Shown here piece after piece: positions 6,798 through 13,557 of a stretch of DNA of 16,318 bases. The translations under genes and the position numbers were made by a program. This DNA is from an uncultured Lysobacter sp. Lineage in GTDB: Bacteria; Pseudomonadota; Gammaproteobacteria; Xanthomonadales; Xanthomonadaceae. Location of the stretch: contig CALTXS010000003.1 of assembly GCA_943913335.1 (NCBI GenBank), positions 1-16,318 of the forward strand. The letters run 5' to 3'. The notes below the pieces were generated by a model that saw nothing but the letters and a program-made list of their open reading frames with translations, did no database searches and was not told where the DNA came from. How positions within the stretch are numbered: position 1 is the stretch's first letter; each line of letters begins with the position of its first letter.

Positions 6798-6819
6798 AAC
6801 ACCCGGCTAGGCCGGTGTT
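6798..6819 (-). promoter_or_regulatory. Second hairpin in the csp leader
   Basis: AACACCCGGC (6798-6807) and GCCGGTGTT (6811-6819) pair over 9 bp with a single bulged C and a 3-nt loop. It lies 5' of the first leader hairpin and about 95 nt before the csp start. Confidence 0.5.
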
Positions 6820-6861
6820 CAGGCCACGGTTCACAGTGACCCAAGCAAAAACAGCAGTCTC

Positions 6862-6890
6862 ACCTTAACCGCACCAAATTTAATTTGCAA
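6862..6890 (-). promoter_or_regulatory. Candidate csp promoter
   Basis: On the minus strand, TTGCAA (6890-6885) is followed by a 17-nt spacer and TAAGGT (6867-6862), a weak -10. Transcription would start near 6855, giving a leader of about 150 nt, similar to cspA-type genes. The -35 hexamer is its own reverse complement and coincides with that of the divergent promoter. Confidence 0.35.
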
Positions 6891-6912
6891 TCGTCTGCAA
6901 CGCATTTATCAT
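6885..6912 (+). promoter_or_regulatory. Candidate promoter for the DUF456-type gene
   Basis: TTGCAA (6885-6890), a 16-nt spacer and TATCAT (6907-6912, 5 of 6 to consensus). Start of transcription would be near 6919, leaving about 95 nt of leader before ATG 7014. Between 6704 and 7013, more than 300 bp, the sequence holds only this divergent promoter pair, the csp leader hairpins and the repeat before the 7014 start; I see no further gene there. Confidence 0.45.
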
Positions 6913-6982
6913 GTCTGCAGGCACCTGTAGTTCTCATTTGCGAACTCTGTCACAGATTTTGGCGCAAAATCCCATTAAATAC

Positions 6983-7003
6983 GGCCAAATTATTGGCCAA
7001 ATT
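6983..7003 (+). repeat. Direct repeat GGCCAAATT before the DUF456 gene RBS
   Basis: GGCCAAATT occurs at 6983-6991 and 6995-7003, a 12-bp period. The first copy also forms the palindrome GGCCAA-ATTA-TTGGCC (6983-6998). It ends 2 nt before the GGAG at 7006-7009, so it could influence translation or serve as a binding site. Confidence 0.45.
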
Positions 7004-7013
7004 CCGGAGCCCC

Positions 7014-7541
7014 ATGGACACATCCACCGTTTTATACCTGATTGCCGCAGTTTTGGTCCTGGTCGGACTGGCCGGAATCGTGCTCCCGGCCCTGCCCGGC
7101 TTGCCGATTATGTTCGTCGGCATGGTCGTTGCGGCCTGGGCCGATGACTTTCAGCGCGTCAGCATTCTGACCCTGGTCCTACTCGGCATTCTGACCGTGT
7201 TGAGCTTCGGGATTGATTTCATGGCGGCGTCCATGGGCGCTAAACGTGTAGGTGCCAGCCGCCTCGCAATTATCGGCGCCGTGGTCGGCACCTTGGTCGG
7301 CGTACTGGCTGCGGGCCCCATCGGTGTCTTTATTGGTCCGTTTGCGGGCGCGCTGATCGGTGAACTGATCAACCGCCGCGATCTGAAACAGGCCACTAAA
7401 GTCGGCGTCGGCACTACCTTTGGAATCATCCTGGGCGTTGTGCTCAAACTAGGCCTGGCGTTTGCCATGCTCGGTTTGTTTGCACTGGCCTGGTTCACCG
7501 GCAATTCGCCGGTGGATTCGAGTCTCACACTGCTCGGGTAA
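7014..7541 (+). CDS. DUF456 family inner-membrane protein
   Basis: A 175-aa very hydrophobic protein. It begins MDTSTVLYLIAAVLVLVGLAGIVLPALPGLPIMFVGMVVAAWADDF and continues with IDFMAASMGAKRVGASRLAIIGAVVGTLVGV and GPIGVFIGPFAGALIGEL. The LPxLPGxP turn after the first helix and the glycine-rich GAxxGxxxG segments are hallmarks of DUF456 proteins, which are polytopic and of unknown function. I see about four to five membrane segments. ATG 7014 is chosen over upstream in-frame codons because it starts the first membrane helix and has GGAG at 7006-7009, 4 nt away. It is divergent from csp and convergent with fumarase, with only 32 bp between the stops and no obvious hairpin there. Confidence 0.85.
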   Translation: MDTSTVLYLIAAVLVLVGLAGIVLPALPGLPIMFVGMVVAAWADDFQRVSILTLVLLGILTVLSFGIDFMAASMGAKRVGASRLAIIGAVVGTLVGVLAAGPIGVFIGPFAGALIGELINRRDLKQATKVGVGTTFGIILGVVLKLGLAFAMLGLFALAWFTGNSPVDSSLTLLG

Positions 7542-7573
7542 ATCCCGCTCGGCGCGAAGGCACTACTAATTAC

Positions 7574-9139
7574 TTAGACGCTTTCGACAACCACCGGAAT
7601 TCCGGCAATACGGGCCTGCCATTCGCGCGGGCCCGTTGTGTGTACGGAGGTGCCCTGCGAGTCAACGGCAACCGTGACCGGCATGTCCTTGACCTCGAAC
7701 TCGTAGATCGCTTCCATGCCGAGGTCCTCGAACGCGACGACCTTGGCGGCTTTGATCGCTTTGGATACCAGATACGCAGCGCCACCGACGGCCATCAGAT
7801 AGGCCGAACGATGCTTGCGAATGGCCTCGATGGCAATAGGACCGCGTTCGGCCTTGCCGACCATGCCGAGCAAACCGGTCTGATCGAGAATCTGCGGCGT
7901 GAACTTGTCCATGCGCGTGGCCGTGGTGGGACCTGCGGGGCCGACGACCTCTTCGCGCACCGGATCGACGGGACCGACGTAATAAATAAAGCGACCGCGC
8001 AGATCCACAGGCAGCGTCTCGCCCTTGTTGAGCATGTCGACCATGCGCTTGTGCGCAGCATCGCGACCGGTCAGCAGCTTGCCGTTGAGCAGCAGCACAT
8101 CGCCGGGTTTCCAGCCGGCGACTTCGTCCTGGGTGATGGCGTCCAAATCGACGCGACGCCCCTTAGAGGTGTCATACGTCAGGCGCGGCCAATGTTCGAG
8201 CGAAGGCGGATCCAGCATGACCGCACCGCTGCCATCGAGAGTGAAGTGCGCGTGACGCGTGGCCGCGCAGTTGGGGATCAAGGCAACCGGCAAATTGGCA
8301 GCGTGAGTCGGATAATCCTTGACCTTGATGTCCAGCACCGTGGTCAGACCGCCCAGACCTTGAGCGCCAATACCCAACGCGTTGACCTTTTCGTACAGTT
8401 CCAGGCGCAGCTCTTCGGCGCGATTGGAGGCGCCGCGAGCCTTGAGATCATTGATATCAATCGGCTCCATCAGCGACTCTTTGGCCAGCAACATCGCTTT
8501 TTCTGCGGTGCCGCCAATGCCGATACCCAACATGCCCGGCGGGCACCAGCCGGCGCCCATGGTCGGCACCGTCTTAAGTACCCAATCGACAATGGAGTCA
8601 GACGGATTGAGCATTGCAAACTTGGACTTGGCCTCGGAGCCACCGCCCTTGGCGGCGACGATGACTTCGACGGTGTTGCCCGGAACCACTTTGACGTTGA
8701 CCACGGCCGGCGTGTTGTCGCGGGTATTCTGCCGTTTGCCGGCGGGATCAGCGAGTACCGATGCACGTAGGGTGTTGTCCGGATCCATGTAGGCGCGGCG
8801 CACGCCCTCGTTGACCATGTCTTCGACGCTCATGGTCGCGTCATCCCAGCGCACGCTCATGCCGATTTCAAGGAATACGGTGACGATGCCGGTGTCCTGG
8901 CACAGCGGACGATGGCCCTCGGCCGCCATGCGCGAATTGATCAGGATCTGCGCCATGGCGTCTTTCGCGGCCGGCGATTCCTCTTTTTCGTAGGCGGCCG
9001 CCAGGTTCGTAATGTAATCGACCGGGTGGTAATACGAAATGTACTGCAGGGCGTCGGCCACCGACTGGATCAGATCGGCCTGGCGAATGGAAACGGGCGC
9101 AAAGTCGGCGGGATTGGCGGAAGCGTTGCTGGCAGTCAT
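7574..9139 (-). CDS. Fumarate hydratase class I ([4Fe-4S], FumA/B type)
   Basis: Iron-sulfur enzyme that interconverts fumarate and malate in the TCA cycle, cytoplasmic. Length 521 aa with fused alpha and beta parts in one chain, as in FumA. Cluster cysteines are in the expected places: C80 in HRPLCQDTGIVTVFL, C199 in GAGWCPPGMLGIGIGG and C291 in IPNCAATRHAHFTLDG. The beta part has GDVLLLNGKLLTGRDAAHKRM, YYVGPVDPVREEVVGPAGPTTATRMDKFTP and GKAERGPIAIEAI, all characteristic. ATG 9139 gives a normal N-terminus, but the Shine-Dalgarno is weak. It is transcribed divergently from fpr. The cluster makes this class oxygen- and superoxide-sensitive; regulation is not visible beyond a TAAAAT box at 9171-9176. 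Confidence 0.95.
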   Translation of the reverse strand: MTASNASANPADFAPVSIRQADLIQSVADALQYISYYHPVDYITNLAAAYEKEESPAAKDAMAQILINSRMAAEGHRPLCQDTGIVTVFLEIGMSVRWDDATMSVEDMVNEGVRRAYMDPDNTLRASVLADPAGKRQNTRDNTPAVVNVKVVPGNTVEVIVAAKGGGSEAKSKFAMLNPSDSIVDWVLKTVPTMGAGWCPPGMLGIGIGGTAEKAMLLAKESLMEPIDINDLKARGASNRAEELRLELYEKVNALGIGAQGLGGLTTVLDIKVKDYPTHAANLPVALIPNCAATRHAHFTLDGSGAVMLDPPSLEHWPRLTYDTSKGRRVDLDAITQDEVAGWKPGDVLLLNGKLLTGRDAAHKRMVDMLNKGETLPVDLRGRFIYYVGPVDPVREEVVGPAGPTTATRMDKFTPQILDQTGLLGMVGKAERGPIAIEAIRKHRSAYLMAVGGAAYLVSKAIKAAKVVAFEDLGMEAIYEFEVKDMPVTVAVDSQGTSVHTTGPREWQARIAGIPVVVESV

Positions 9140-9170
9140 GAGTCAAGGCTATCGGGGAAATCAGCCCTCC

Positions 9171-9176
9171 ATTTTA
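9171..9176 (-). promoter_or_regulatory. Candidate -10 box (TAAAAT) for fumarase
   Basis: The minus strand reads TAAAAT, 5 of 6 to consensus, 32 bp before the fumarase ATG. No good -35 hexamer is found at normal spacing, so the call is tentative. Confidence 0.35.
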
Positions 9177-9215
9177 CACCCGCGCGGCGCCATGACCGCC
9201 TTCGTACGGTTGCGT

Positions 9216-9224
9216 TGGTACAAT
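9216..9224 (+). promoter_or_regulatory. Extended -10 promoter for fpr
   Basis: TG-G-TACAAT: TG at 9216-9217 and TACAAT at 9219-9224, 42 bp before the chosen ATG 9267. The -35 region is weak, as usual for extended -10 promoters. The transcript would start near 9231. Confidence 0.55.
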
Positions 9225-9266
9225 AGTGCGTCCTGAATTTGAACCGCTTTGGAGCTCCACCCGCCC

Positions 9267-10061
9267 ATGTCCGCTGCATTTGGAACTGCCACCGTCACCG
9301 GCGTCCACCATTGGACTGATGCCTATTTCAGCTTTACGACCACCCGCGATCCGGGTTTTCGTTTTGAAAATGGCCAGTTCGTGATGATTGGCCTTGAGGT
9401 CGAAGGCCGCCCGCTGATGCGCGCCTATTCCATTGCCAGTGCCAACTGGGAGGAGCACATGGAGTTCTTCTCGATCAAGGTCGAGAATGGCCCCCTGACC
9501 TCGCGTCTGCAGCACATCCAGGTCGGCGACAAGATCCTGATCGGCAAGAAGCCCACCGGCACCCTGCTCCTGCACGACCTGCATCCGGGCCGCAACCTGT
9601 ATCTGTTGGGCACCGGCACCGGTTTTGCCCCTTGGCTGTCGCTTATTAAGGATCCCGAGGCCTATGAGCGCTACGACCACATCGTGCTGTGTCATGGTGT
9701 GCGCAACGAGACCGACCTGTGCTATCGCGACTACATCACACGTGTCCTGCCGCAGCACGAATTCCTCGGCGACATGGTGCGCGAAAAGCTTAAATACTTC
9801 CCGGCCGTGACTCGTCATGATTTTGAGGTCGAAGGCATATCCCATCGCGGACGCCTGACGGAACTGATGAGCAATGGCCAAATGATGGCCGCCCTGGGCC
9901 TGGATCCGCTCGACGCCGAGCACGATCGCGCCATGGTGTGCGGTTCGCCGCAAATGCTGGCCGATTTCCGCGAACTGCTGGATAGCCGCGGCTTTACGGC
10001 GGCTCCGCGTATCGGCACCCCGGGTCAATACGTATTCGAACGGGCCTTCGTCGAAAAATAA
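9267..10061 (+). CDS. fpr: Ferredoxin--NADP(+) reductase
   Basis: Soluble FAD flavoprotein moving electrons between NADPH and ferredoxin or flavodoxin; supports Fe-S cluster repair and oxidative stress defence. About 264 aa. The FAD motif RAYSIAS is at about 52-58 and GTGTGFAPWLSL (about 115-126) lies at the pyridine-nucleotide domain. VCGSPQM is the usual C-terminal domain motif. The C-terminal end YVFERAFVEK is the extended tail found in one bacterial Fpr subclass. ATG 9267 is preferred over an upstream in-frame TTG at 9249, because GGAG (9251-9254) then lies 12 nt before it and the N-terminus is right. It is transcribed divergently from the oxygen-labile class I fumarase, which is suggestive but not proof of shared redox control. 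Confidence 0.93.
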   Translation: MSAAFGTATVTGVHHWTDAYFSFTTTRDPGFRFENGQFVMIGLEVEGRPLMRAYSIASANWEEHMEFFSIKVENGPLTSRLQHIQVGDKILIGKKPTGTLLLHDLHPGRNLYLLGTGTGFAPWLSLIKDPEAYERYDHIVLCHGVRNETDLCYRDYITRVLPQHEFLGDMVREKLKYFPAVTRHDFEVEGISHRGRLTELMSNGQMMAALGLDPLDAEHDRAMVCGSPQMLADFRELLDSRGFTAAPRIGTPGQYVFERAFVEK

Positions 10062-10070
10062 ACAGCGACC

Positions 10071-10094
10071 GACCCCTGACTTTTGTCAGGGGTC
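10071..10094 (+). terminator. Hairpin after fpr, without U-tract
   Basis: A perfect 10-bp stem GACCCCTGAC (10071-10080) and GTCAGGGGTC (10085-10094) with loop TTTT, 9 bp after the fpr stop. The stem is strong but no T run follows (next bases are CTAGGC), so it may be a weak terminator or an mRNA-end stabiliser. Confidence 0.6.
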
Positions 10095-10117
10095 CTAGGC
10101 ACCCCGCCTGCGCTACG

Positions 10118-10133
10118 CTAGTGCATTCACTAG
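10118..10133 (+). promoter_or_regulatory. Palindrome CTAGTG-CATT-CACTAG before the M3 peptidase gene
   Basis: A perfect 6-bp inverted repeat at 10118-10123 and 10128-10133 around CATT, 25 bp before the peptidase ATG. It could be an operator or a small leader hairpin. No clear promoter hexamers are seen between it and the fpr hairpin. Confidence 0.4.
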
Positions 10134-10158
10134 AAACCGCAAGGACACAAGCCGGAAT

Positions 10159-12360
10159 ATGAAAAAGACCCTGGTCGTCGCTCTCGCCCTGGCATTGGGC
10201 ACCACAACGGCGTTCGCAGCCGATGCTGCAACTCGCAAGTCCTCCAAGTCGGCATCTGCCGCCAAACCCGCTAAGGCCGTGAACAGCATTTTCAATTCCG
10301 ACAGCCCGCTCCCCTTGCATTACCCGCAATTCGACAAGATCAAGGATTCCGATTTCGGTCCGGGACTTGATCTGGGCATGGCGCAACAACTGAAAGAAGT
10401 CGATGCCATCGTCAATAACAAGGCGGCTCCGACGTTCGAAAACACCATCGTCGCGATGGAAAAGTCGGGTCGCACCCTGTATCGCACGGCCTCGGTGTTC
10501 TTTAACCTGCAAGGTACCGACACCAATCCGGCGCGCGACCAGATCGACGAAACCTACGCGCCCAAGCTCGCTGCTCACGATGACAAGATCTCGCTGAACC
10601 CCAAGCTGTTCCAACGCATCGAGACGGTCTACAACGCACGTAACAGTTCGGGCCTCAACCCGGAACAGATCCGTCTGGTTGAACGCTATTACGAAAACTT
10701 TGTCCGTTCGGGCGCCAAGCTGAGCGCTGCAGATCAGGCCAAGATCAAGTCCATCAACGGCCAGCTGGCTGACCTAGGCACCAAGTTCTCGCAAAACGTC
10801 CTGAAGGAAGTGAATGATTCGGCTGTCGTGGTCGACACCGCCGAAGAACTCAAGGGCCTGAGCGAAGACGAAATCAAGGCTGCAGCTAAGGCTGCCGAGA
10901 CCAAGGGCCTCAAGGGCAAGTACCTGGTCAAGCTGCTCAACACCACCGGCCAACCGCCGCTGACCAACCTTGAAAACCGCGCCCTGCGCGAGCGCATCTA
11001 TAAGGCGTCCGTTGCTCGCGGTTCGCGCGGCAATGCCTTCGACAACACCGGCATTATTGCTCAAGTCACCAAGCTGCGTGCTGAGCGTGCTGCCCTGCTC
11101 GGCTTCCCGACCTATGCCGATTACGCACTGCAAAACCAGACCGCCAAGACGCCGCAAGCCGTCAACGACATGCTGAATCAGCTGGTCGGTCCGGCCGTCG
11201 CCAATGCCCGTAAGGAAGGCGCCGACCTGCAGGCCATGATTGATGCCGAGCAAAAGGCCAAGGGTGAACCGACGTTCGCACTCGAAGCGTGGGACTGGGC
11301 CTACTACACCGAAAAGGTGCGTCAGGCTAAGTACAACTTTGACGAAACCCAACTCAAGCCGTACTTCGAAATGAAGAACGTGCTCGAGAACGGCGTGTTC
11401 TATGCAGCCAATCAGGAATTCGGTCTGACCTTTAAGGAACGCACCGACCTGCCGAAGTATCATCCCGACACCTGGGTCTACGACGTGTTCGACAAGGACG
11501 GCTCGCAACTGGCCATCTTTATCTTTGACCCGTATGCACGTGCGTCCAAGCGCGGCGGTGCATGGATGAACTCGTATGTGGATCAAAGCGCGCTGACCGG
11601 TTTCAAGCCGGTGGTCGCAAACCATCTGAACATCCAAAAGCCCGAAGGCAATGCTCCGACCCTGTTGACCTGGGACGAAGTGACCACGACCTTCCACGAA
11701 TTCGGCCATGCACTGCACGGCATGTTCTCCAACGTGACCTACCCGACCTTCTCGGGCACCAGCGTGCCGCGTGACTTTGTCGAGTTCCCGTCGCAAGTGA
11801 ACGAAATGTGGGCCGACTGGCCGGAAATTCTGGCCAACTACGCCAAGCATTACCAGACCGGCGCCGCCATGCCGAAGGAACTGCTGGATAAGGTCCTGGC
11901 CTCGAGCAAGTTCAACCAGGGCTTCACCACGACCGAGTACCTGGGCGCTGCAATGCTGGACCAAAGCTGGCACCAACGCGCTGCTAAGGATCTGCCCGAT
12001 GCCAAGGGTGTGGTCGCGTTCGAAGACGCCGCTCTCAAGGCCAACCGCACGGATTACACCGCCGTGCCGCCGCGCTACAAGACCCCGTACTTCAGCCACA
12101 TCATGGGCGGCTATGCCGCAGGCTACTACGCCTACATCTGGTCCGAAGTGCTGGATGCCGGTACCGTCAAGTGGTTTAAGGACAACGGCGGCCTGAGCCA
12201 GGCTAACGGCCAACGCTTCCGCGATGCCTTGCTGTCGCGCGGCGGTTCCAAGGATGCGGTGCAGCTCTACCGTGACTTCACCGGTCAGGATCCGAACATC
12301 CAGCCGCTGCTGGAACGTCGCGGCCTGACTACCGAAGGCAGCACCGACGCCGGCAAGTAA
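10159..12360 (+). CDS. Secreted M3 family zinc metallopeptidase (peptidyl-dipeptidase Dcp-like)
   Basis: Zinc peptidase of the thimet/Dcp (M3) family that trims oligopeptides, here predicted periplasmic. Length 733 aa. A Sec signal peptide MKKTLVVALALALGTTTAFA is predicted to be cut near residue 20. A Lys/Ala/Ser-rich linker follows to about 43. The helical M3 N-domain is next, then the active site HEFGH with H513, E514 and H517; the third zinc ligand is E542 in DFVEFPSQVNEMWADW. Further downstream are YFSHIMGGYAAGYYAYIWSEVLDA and FRDALLSRGGSKD, the substrate-gripping region typical of Dcp. AAGGA (10141-10145) lies 13 nt before ATG 10159. Lysine codons are almost all AAG, suggesting a well-expressed gene. 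It has its own terminator at 12386-12415. Dcp removes C-terminal dipeptides; exact specificity is not shown here. Confidence 0.92.
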   Translation: MKKTLVVALALALGTTTAFAADAATRKSSKSASAAKPAKAVNSIFNSDSPLPLHYPQFDKIKDSDFGPGLDLGMAQQLKEVDAIVNNKAAPTFENTIVAMEKSGRTLYRTASVFFNLQGTDTNPARDQIDETYAPKLAAHDDKISLNPKLFQRIETVYNARNSSGLNPEQIRLVERYYENFVRSGAKLSAADQAKIKSINGQLADLGTKFSQNVLKEVNDSAVVVDTAEELKGLSEDEIKAAAKAAETKGLKGKYLVKLLNTTGQPPLTNLENRALRERIYKASVARGSRGNAFDNTGIIAQVTKLRAERAALLGFPTYADYALQNQTAKTPQAVNDMLNQLVGPAVANARKEGADLQAMIDAEQKAKGEPTFALEAWDWAYYTEKVRQAKYNFDETQLKPYFEMKNVLENGVFYAANQEFGLTFKERTDLPKYHPDTWVYDVFDKDGSQLAIFIFDPYARASKRGGAWMNSYVDQSALTGFKPVVANHLNIQKPEGNAPTLLTWDEVTTTFHEFGHALHGMFSNVTYPTFSGTSVPRDFVEFPSQVNEMWADWPEILANYAKHYQTGAAMPKELLDKVLASSKFNQGFTTTEYLGAAMLDQSWHQRAAKDLPDAKGVVAFEDAALKANRTDYTAVPPRYKTPYFSHIMGGYAAGYYAYIWSEVLDAGTVKWFKDNGGLSQANGQRFRDALLSRGGSKDAVQLYRDFTGQDPNIQPLLERRGLTTEGSTDAGK

Positions 12361-12376
12361 TCAGCCGAAATCGCTT

Positions 12377-12385
12377 TGCTACACT
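12377..12385 (+). promoter_or_regulatory. Extended -10 promoter overlapping the M3 terminator
   Basis: TG-C-TACACT: TG at 12377-12378 and TACACT at 12380-12385, immediately before the terminator stem. Predicted start near 12392 would fall inside the left stem arm. It may drive the small SnoaL-like gene at 12416. Confidence 0.4.
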
Positions 12386-12415
12386 GGCCACTCCCTCACC
12401 GGAGTGGCCTTTTTT
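12386..12415 (+). terminator. Intrinsic terminator of the M3 peptidase gene, abutting the next start codon
   Basis: A perfect 9-bp stem GGCCACTCC (12386-12394) and GGAGTGGCC (12401-12409) with loop CTCACC, followed by T6 (12410-12415). The next base, 12416, is the A of an ATG. The right arm includes GGAG (12401-12404), the only Shine-Dalgarno candidate for that gene. Confidence 0.9.
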
Positions 12416-12784
12416 ATGGACCGCAAATTCATCGTCAAGGATTTCATTACGCGTTGCGCACTGGGCGACAGTCATGCCGCGTTTGCGGAGTATGCCAGTT
12501 CGGGATTTGTGCATCACAACCCGTGGTTCGCGCCCGATGCGGATTCGCTTGCGCTGGCAATCCATGAAGCCGCACTGCAGTCCCCGCAGACCCGAATCGA
12601 AGTGCTGCGAATTCTGGAAGACGGCGACACCCTGATGACCCACAGTCGCGTGCAGCACGCACCGACATCGGCGCCCTACGCCTGTGCGCATATTTATCGC
12701 TTTGAAGGGGAAAAGATCGCCGAACTGTGGGATGTCGCGATGGAAGTGCCGACCGACGCAACTAACTCTGCAGGTGCGTTTTAA
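12416..12784 (+). CDS. SnoaL/NTF2-like fold protein
   Basis: A 122-aa protein of the SnoaL-like (COG4922-type) nuclear transport factor 2 fold. It begins MDRKFIVKDFITRCALGDSHAAFAEYASSGFVHHNPWFAPDADSLALAIHEAA, with the family's helix then HHNPxF turn, and continues with VLRILEDGDTLMTHSRVQHAP and HIYRFEGEKIAELWDVAMEVP. In this fold such proteins bind small ligands or act on polyketide- or steroid-like substrates; the function here is unknown. The ATG at 12416 is chosen as the one with the family N-terminus. An in-frame GTG at 12404 lies inside the terminator and is less likely. The gene is convergent with the lipoprotein gene; 26 bp separate the stops, with no evident hairpin. Confidence 0.8.
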   Translation: MDRKFIVKDFITRCALGDSHAAFAEYASSGFVHHNPWFAPDADSLALAIHEAALQSPQTRIEVLRILEDGDTLMTHSRVQHAPTSAPYACAHIYRFEGEKIAELWDVAMEVPTDATNSAGAF

Positions 12785-12810
12785 GATCTACGCGAATGAA
12801 TCCGGCCGCG

Positions 12811-13524
12811 TTATTTGCTTACGAGCAGACCGCGATAGGCCGGCGCGATGAGGCCGCGCAATTGCGCAGCCGGCACCGCAATTTTGCGGACTGCGTCATC
12901 GGCATTCTCGGCGGCTGACAGCACATACACGAAATGGATCTCACTGATTTTGCCTTGGCTATCCAAAATCGGTTCCATTCCGGCAGCGGTGCCCGCTGCA
13001 CCCTTGGATTTCAGTGCATTGGTAAGCGCTGTGCCGGGGAACAGTTGTGCCTGGCTCAGCACCTGTTGCGTGTGCGGTAGGTAAACCCAACGCTGCACGA
13101 TGGGCGTCGCAGCGCCCTTACCCGTATATACGCTGCCATTAGCGGCTACAGCGGCCAGACCCGGCGCATTGGCCACGCTGACCATGTAAAGACTCAGGGT
13201 CGGTCGTTGCGCTGCATCGCCCACCGGTGCAGGAGTGGCCCCCAACGCCGACTTAAAGGCTGCCGTCTGCTGATCGGCAAATGCAGTGACCTGCTTGGCC
13301 AGCGGCTCGAACTGCCCGACCGCCGCATCGTAGCTGATGGCCACGTTATAGGCCGGCGTGATGTCCGCGACATCTTTGAGTTGCACGGCAATCGGTGGCA
13401 GTTTGGTCAGTGGAGTCGCATTGGCGGAGGCAGCGCTTGTCTGCGCCGCATCCTGCCTGTCACAACCGACCATGCCTACAGACAACAGGCCAACTACCAG
13501 TACCGGAATGAACGCAACTTTCAA
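12811..13524 (-). CDS. Putative lipoprotein, possibly DUF3298/RsiV-like
   Basis: A 237-aa predicted secreted lipoprotein. The signal region MKVAFIPVLVVGLLSVGMVGC ends in C21; the -3 to -1 residues are M-V-G, not the textbook L-A-G, so lipidation is likely but not certain. A polar Ala/Ser linker follows. The later part has ITPAYNVAISYDAAVGQFEPLAKQVTAF and SVYTGKGAATPIVQRWVYLPHTQQVLSQAQLFPG, then a region from about 190 with IHFVYVLSAAENAD. The layout (beta-rich entry, then an ..LFPG turn) recalls DUF3298/RsiV-like proteins, but the likeness is weak. The start is TTG 13524: GGAG (13536-13533) lies exactly 8 nt upstream, and no upstream ATG fits. It follows rluF by 33 bp and may be co-transcribed with it. 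Confidence 0.7.
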   Translation of the reverse strand: MKVAFIPVLVVGLLSVGMVGCDRQDAAQTSAASANATPLTKLPPIAVQLKDVADITPAYNVAISYDAAVGQFEPLAKQVTAFADQQTAAFKSALGATPAPVGDAAQRPTLSLYMVSVANAPGLAAVAANGSVYTGKGAATPIVQRWVYLPHTQQVLSQAQLFPGTALTNALKSKGAAGTAAGMEPILDSQGKISEIHFVYVLSAAENADDAVRKIAVPAAQLRGLIAPAYRGLLVSK

Positions 13525-13532
13525 GAGCCAAA

Positions 13533-13536
13533 CTCC
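13533..13536 (-). promoter_or_regulatory. Shine-Dalgarno GGAG supporting a TTG start
   Basis: GGAG on the minus strand, 8 nt before TTG 13524. Its ideal spacing is the main reason to accept the TTG as start of the lipoprotein gene. Confidence 0.7.
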
Positions 13537-13557
13537 ACAGACAGTGACGGCCTTACT

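Noticed and set aside
6704-6844. 47-residue N-terminal extension of the cold-shock protein
   Set aside because: CspA proteins are about 69 aa. The extension covers the leader hairpins, and the downstream ATG has a good RBS.
6885-7013. 43-residue N-terminal extension of the DUF456-type protein
   Set aside because: It includes the promoter region and is not hydrophobic in the family pattern. The ATG at 7014 with GGAG starts the first helix.
7542-7573. Possible terminator between the DUF456-type gene and fumarase
   Set aside because: No stable inverted repeat or T run is visible in the 32-bp gap.
7640-8770. 376-codon plus-strand reading frame inside the fumarase gene
   Set aside because: It is antisense to a fully conserved class I fumarase. 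The His/Arg/Gln-rich composition is typical of shadow frames in GC-rich genes.
10774-12213. 479-codon minus-strand reading frame inside the M3 peptidase gene
   Set aside because: It is the antisense shadow of a strongly codon-biased gene. It has no domain, RBS or promoter.
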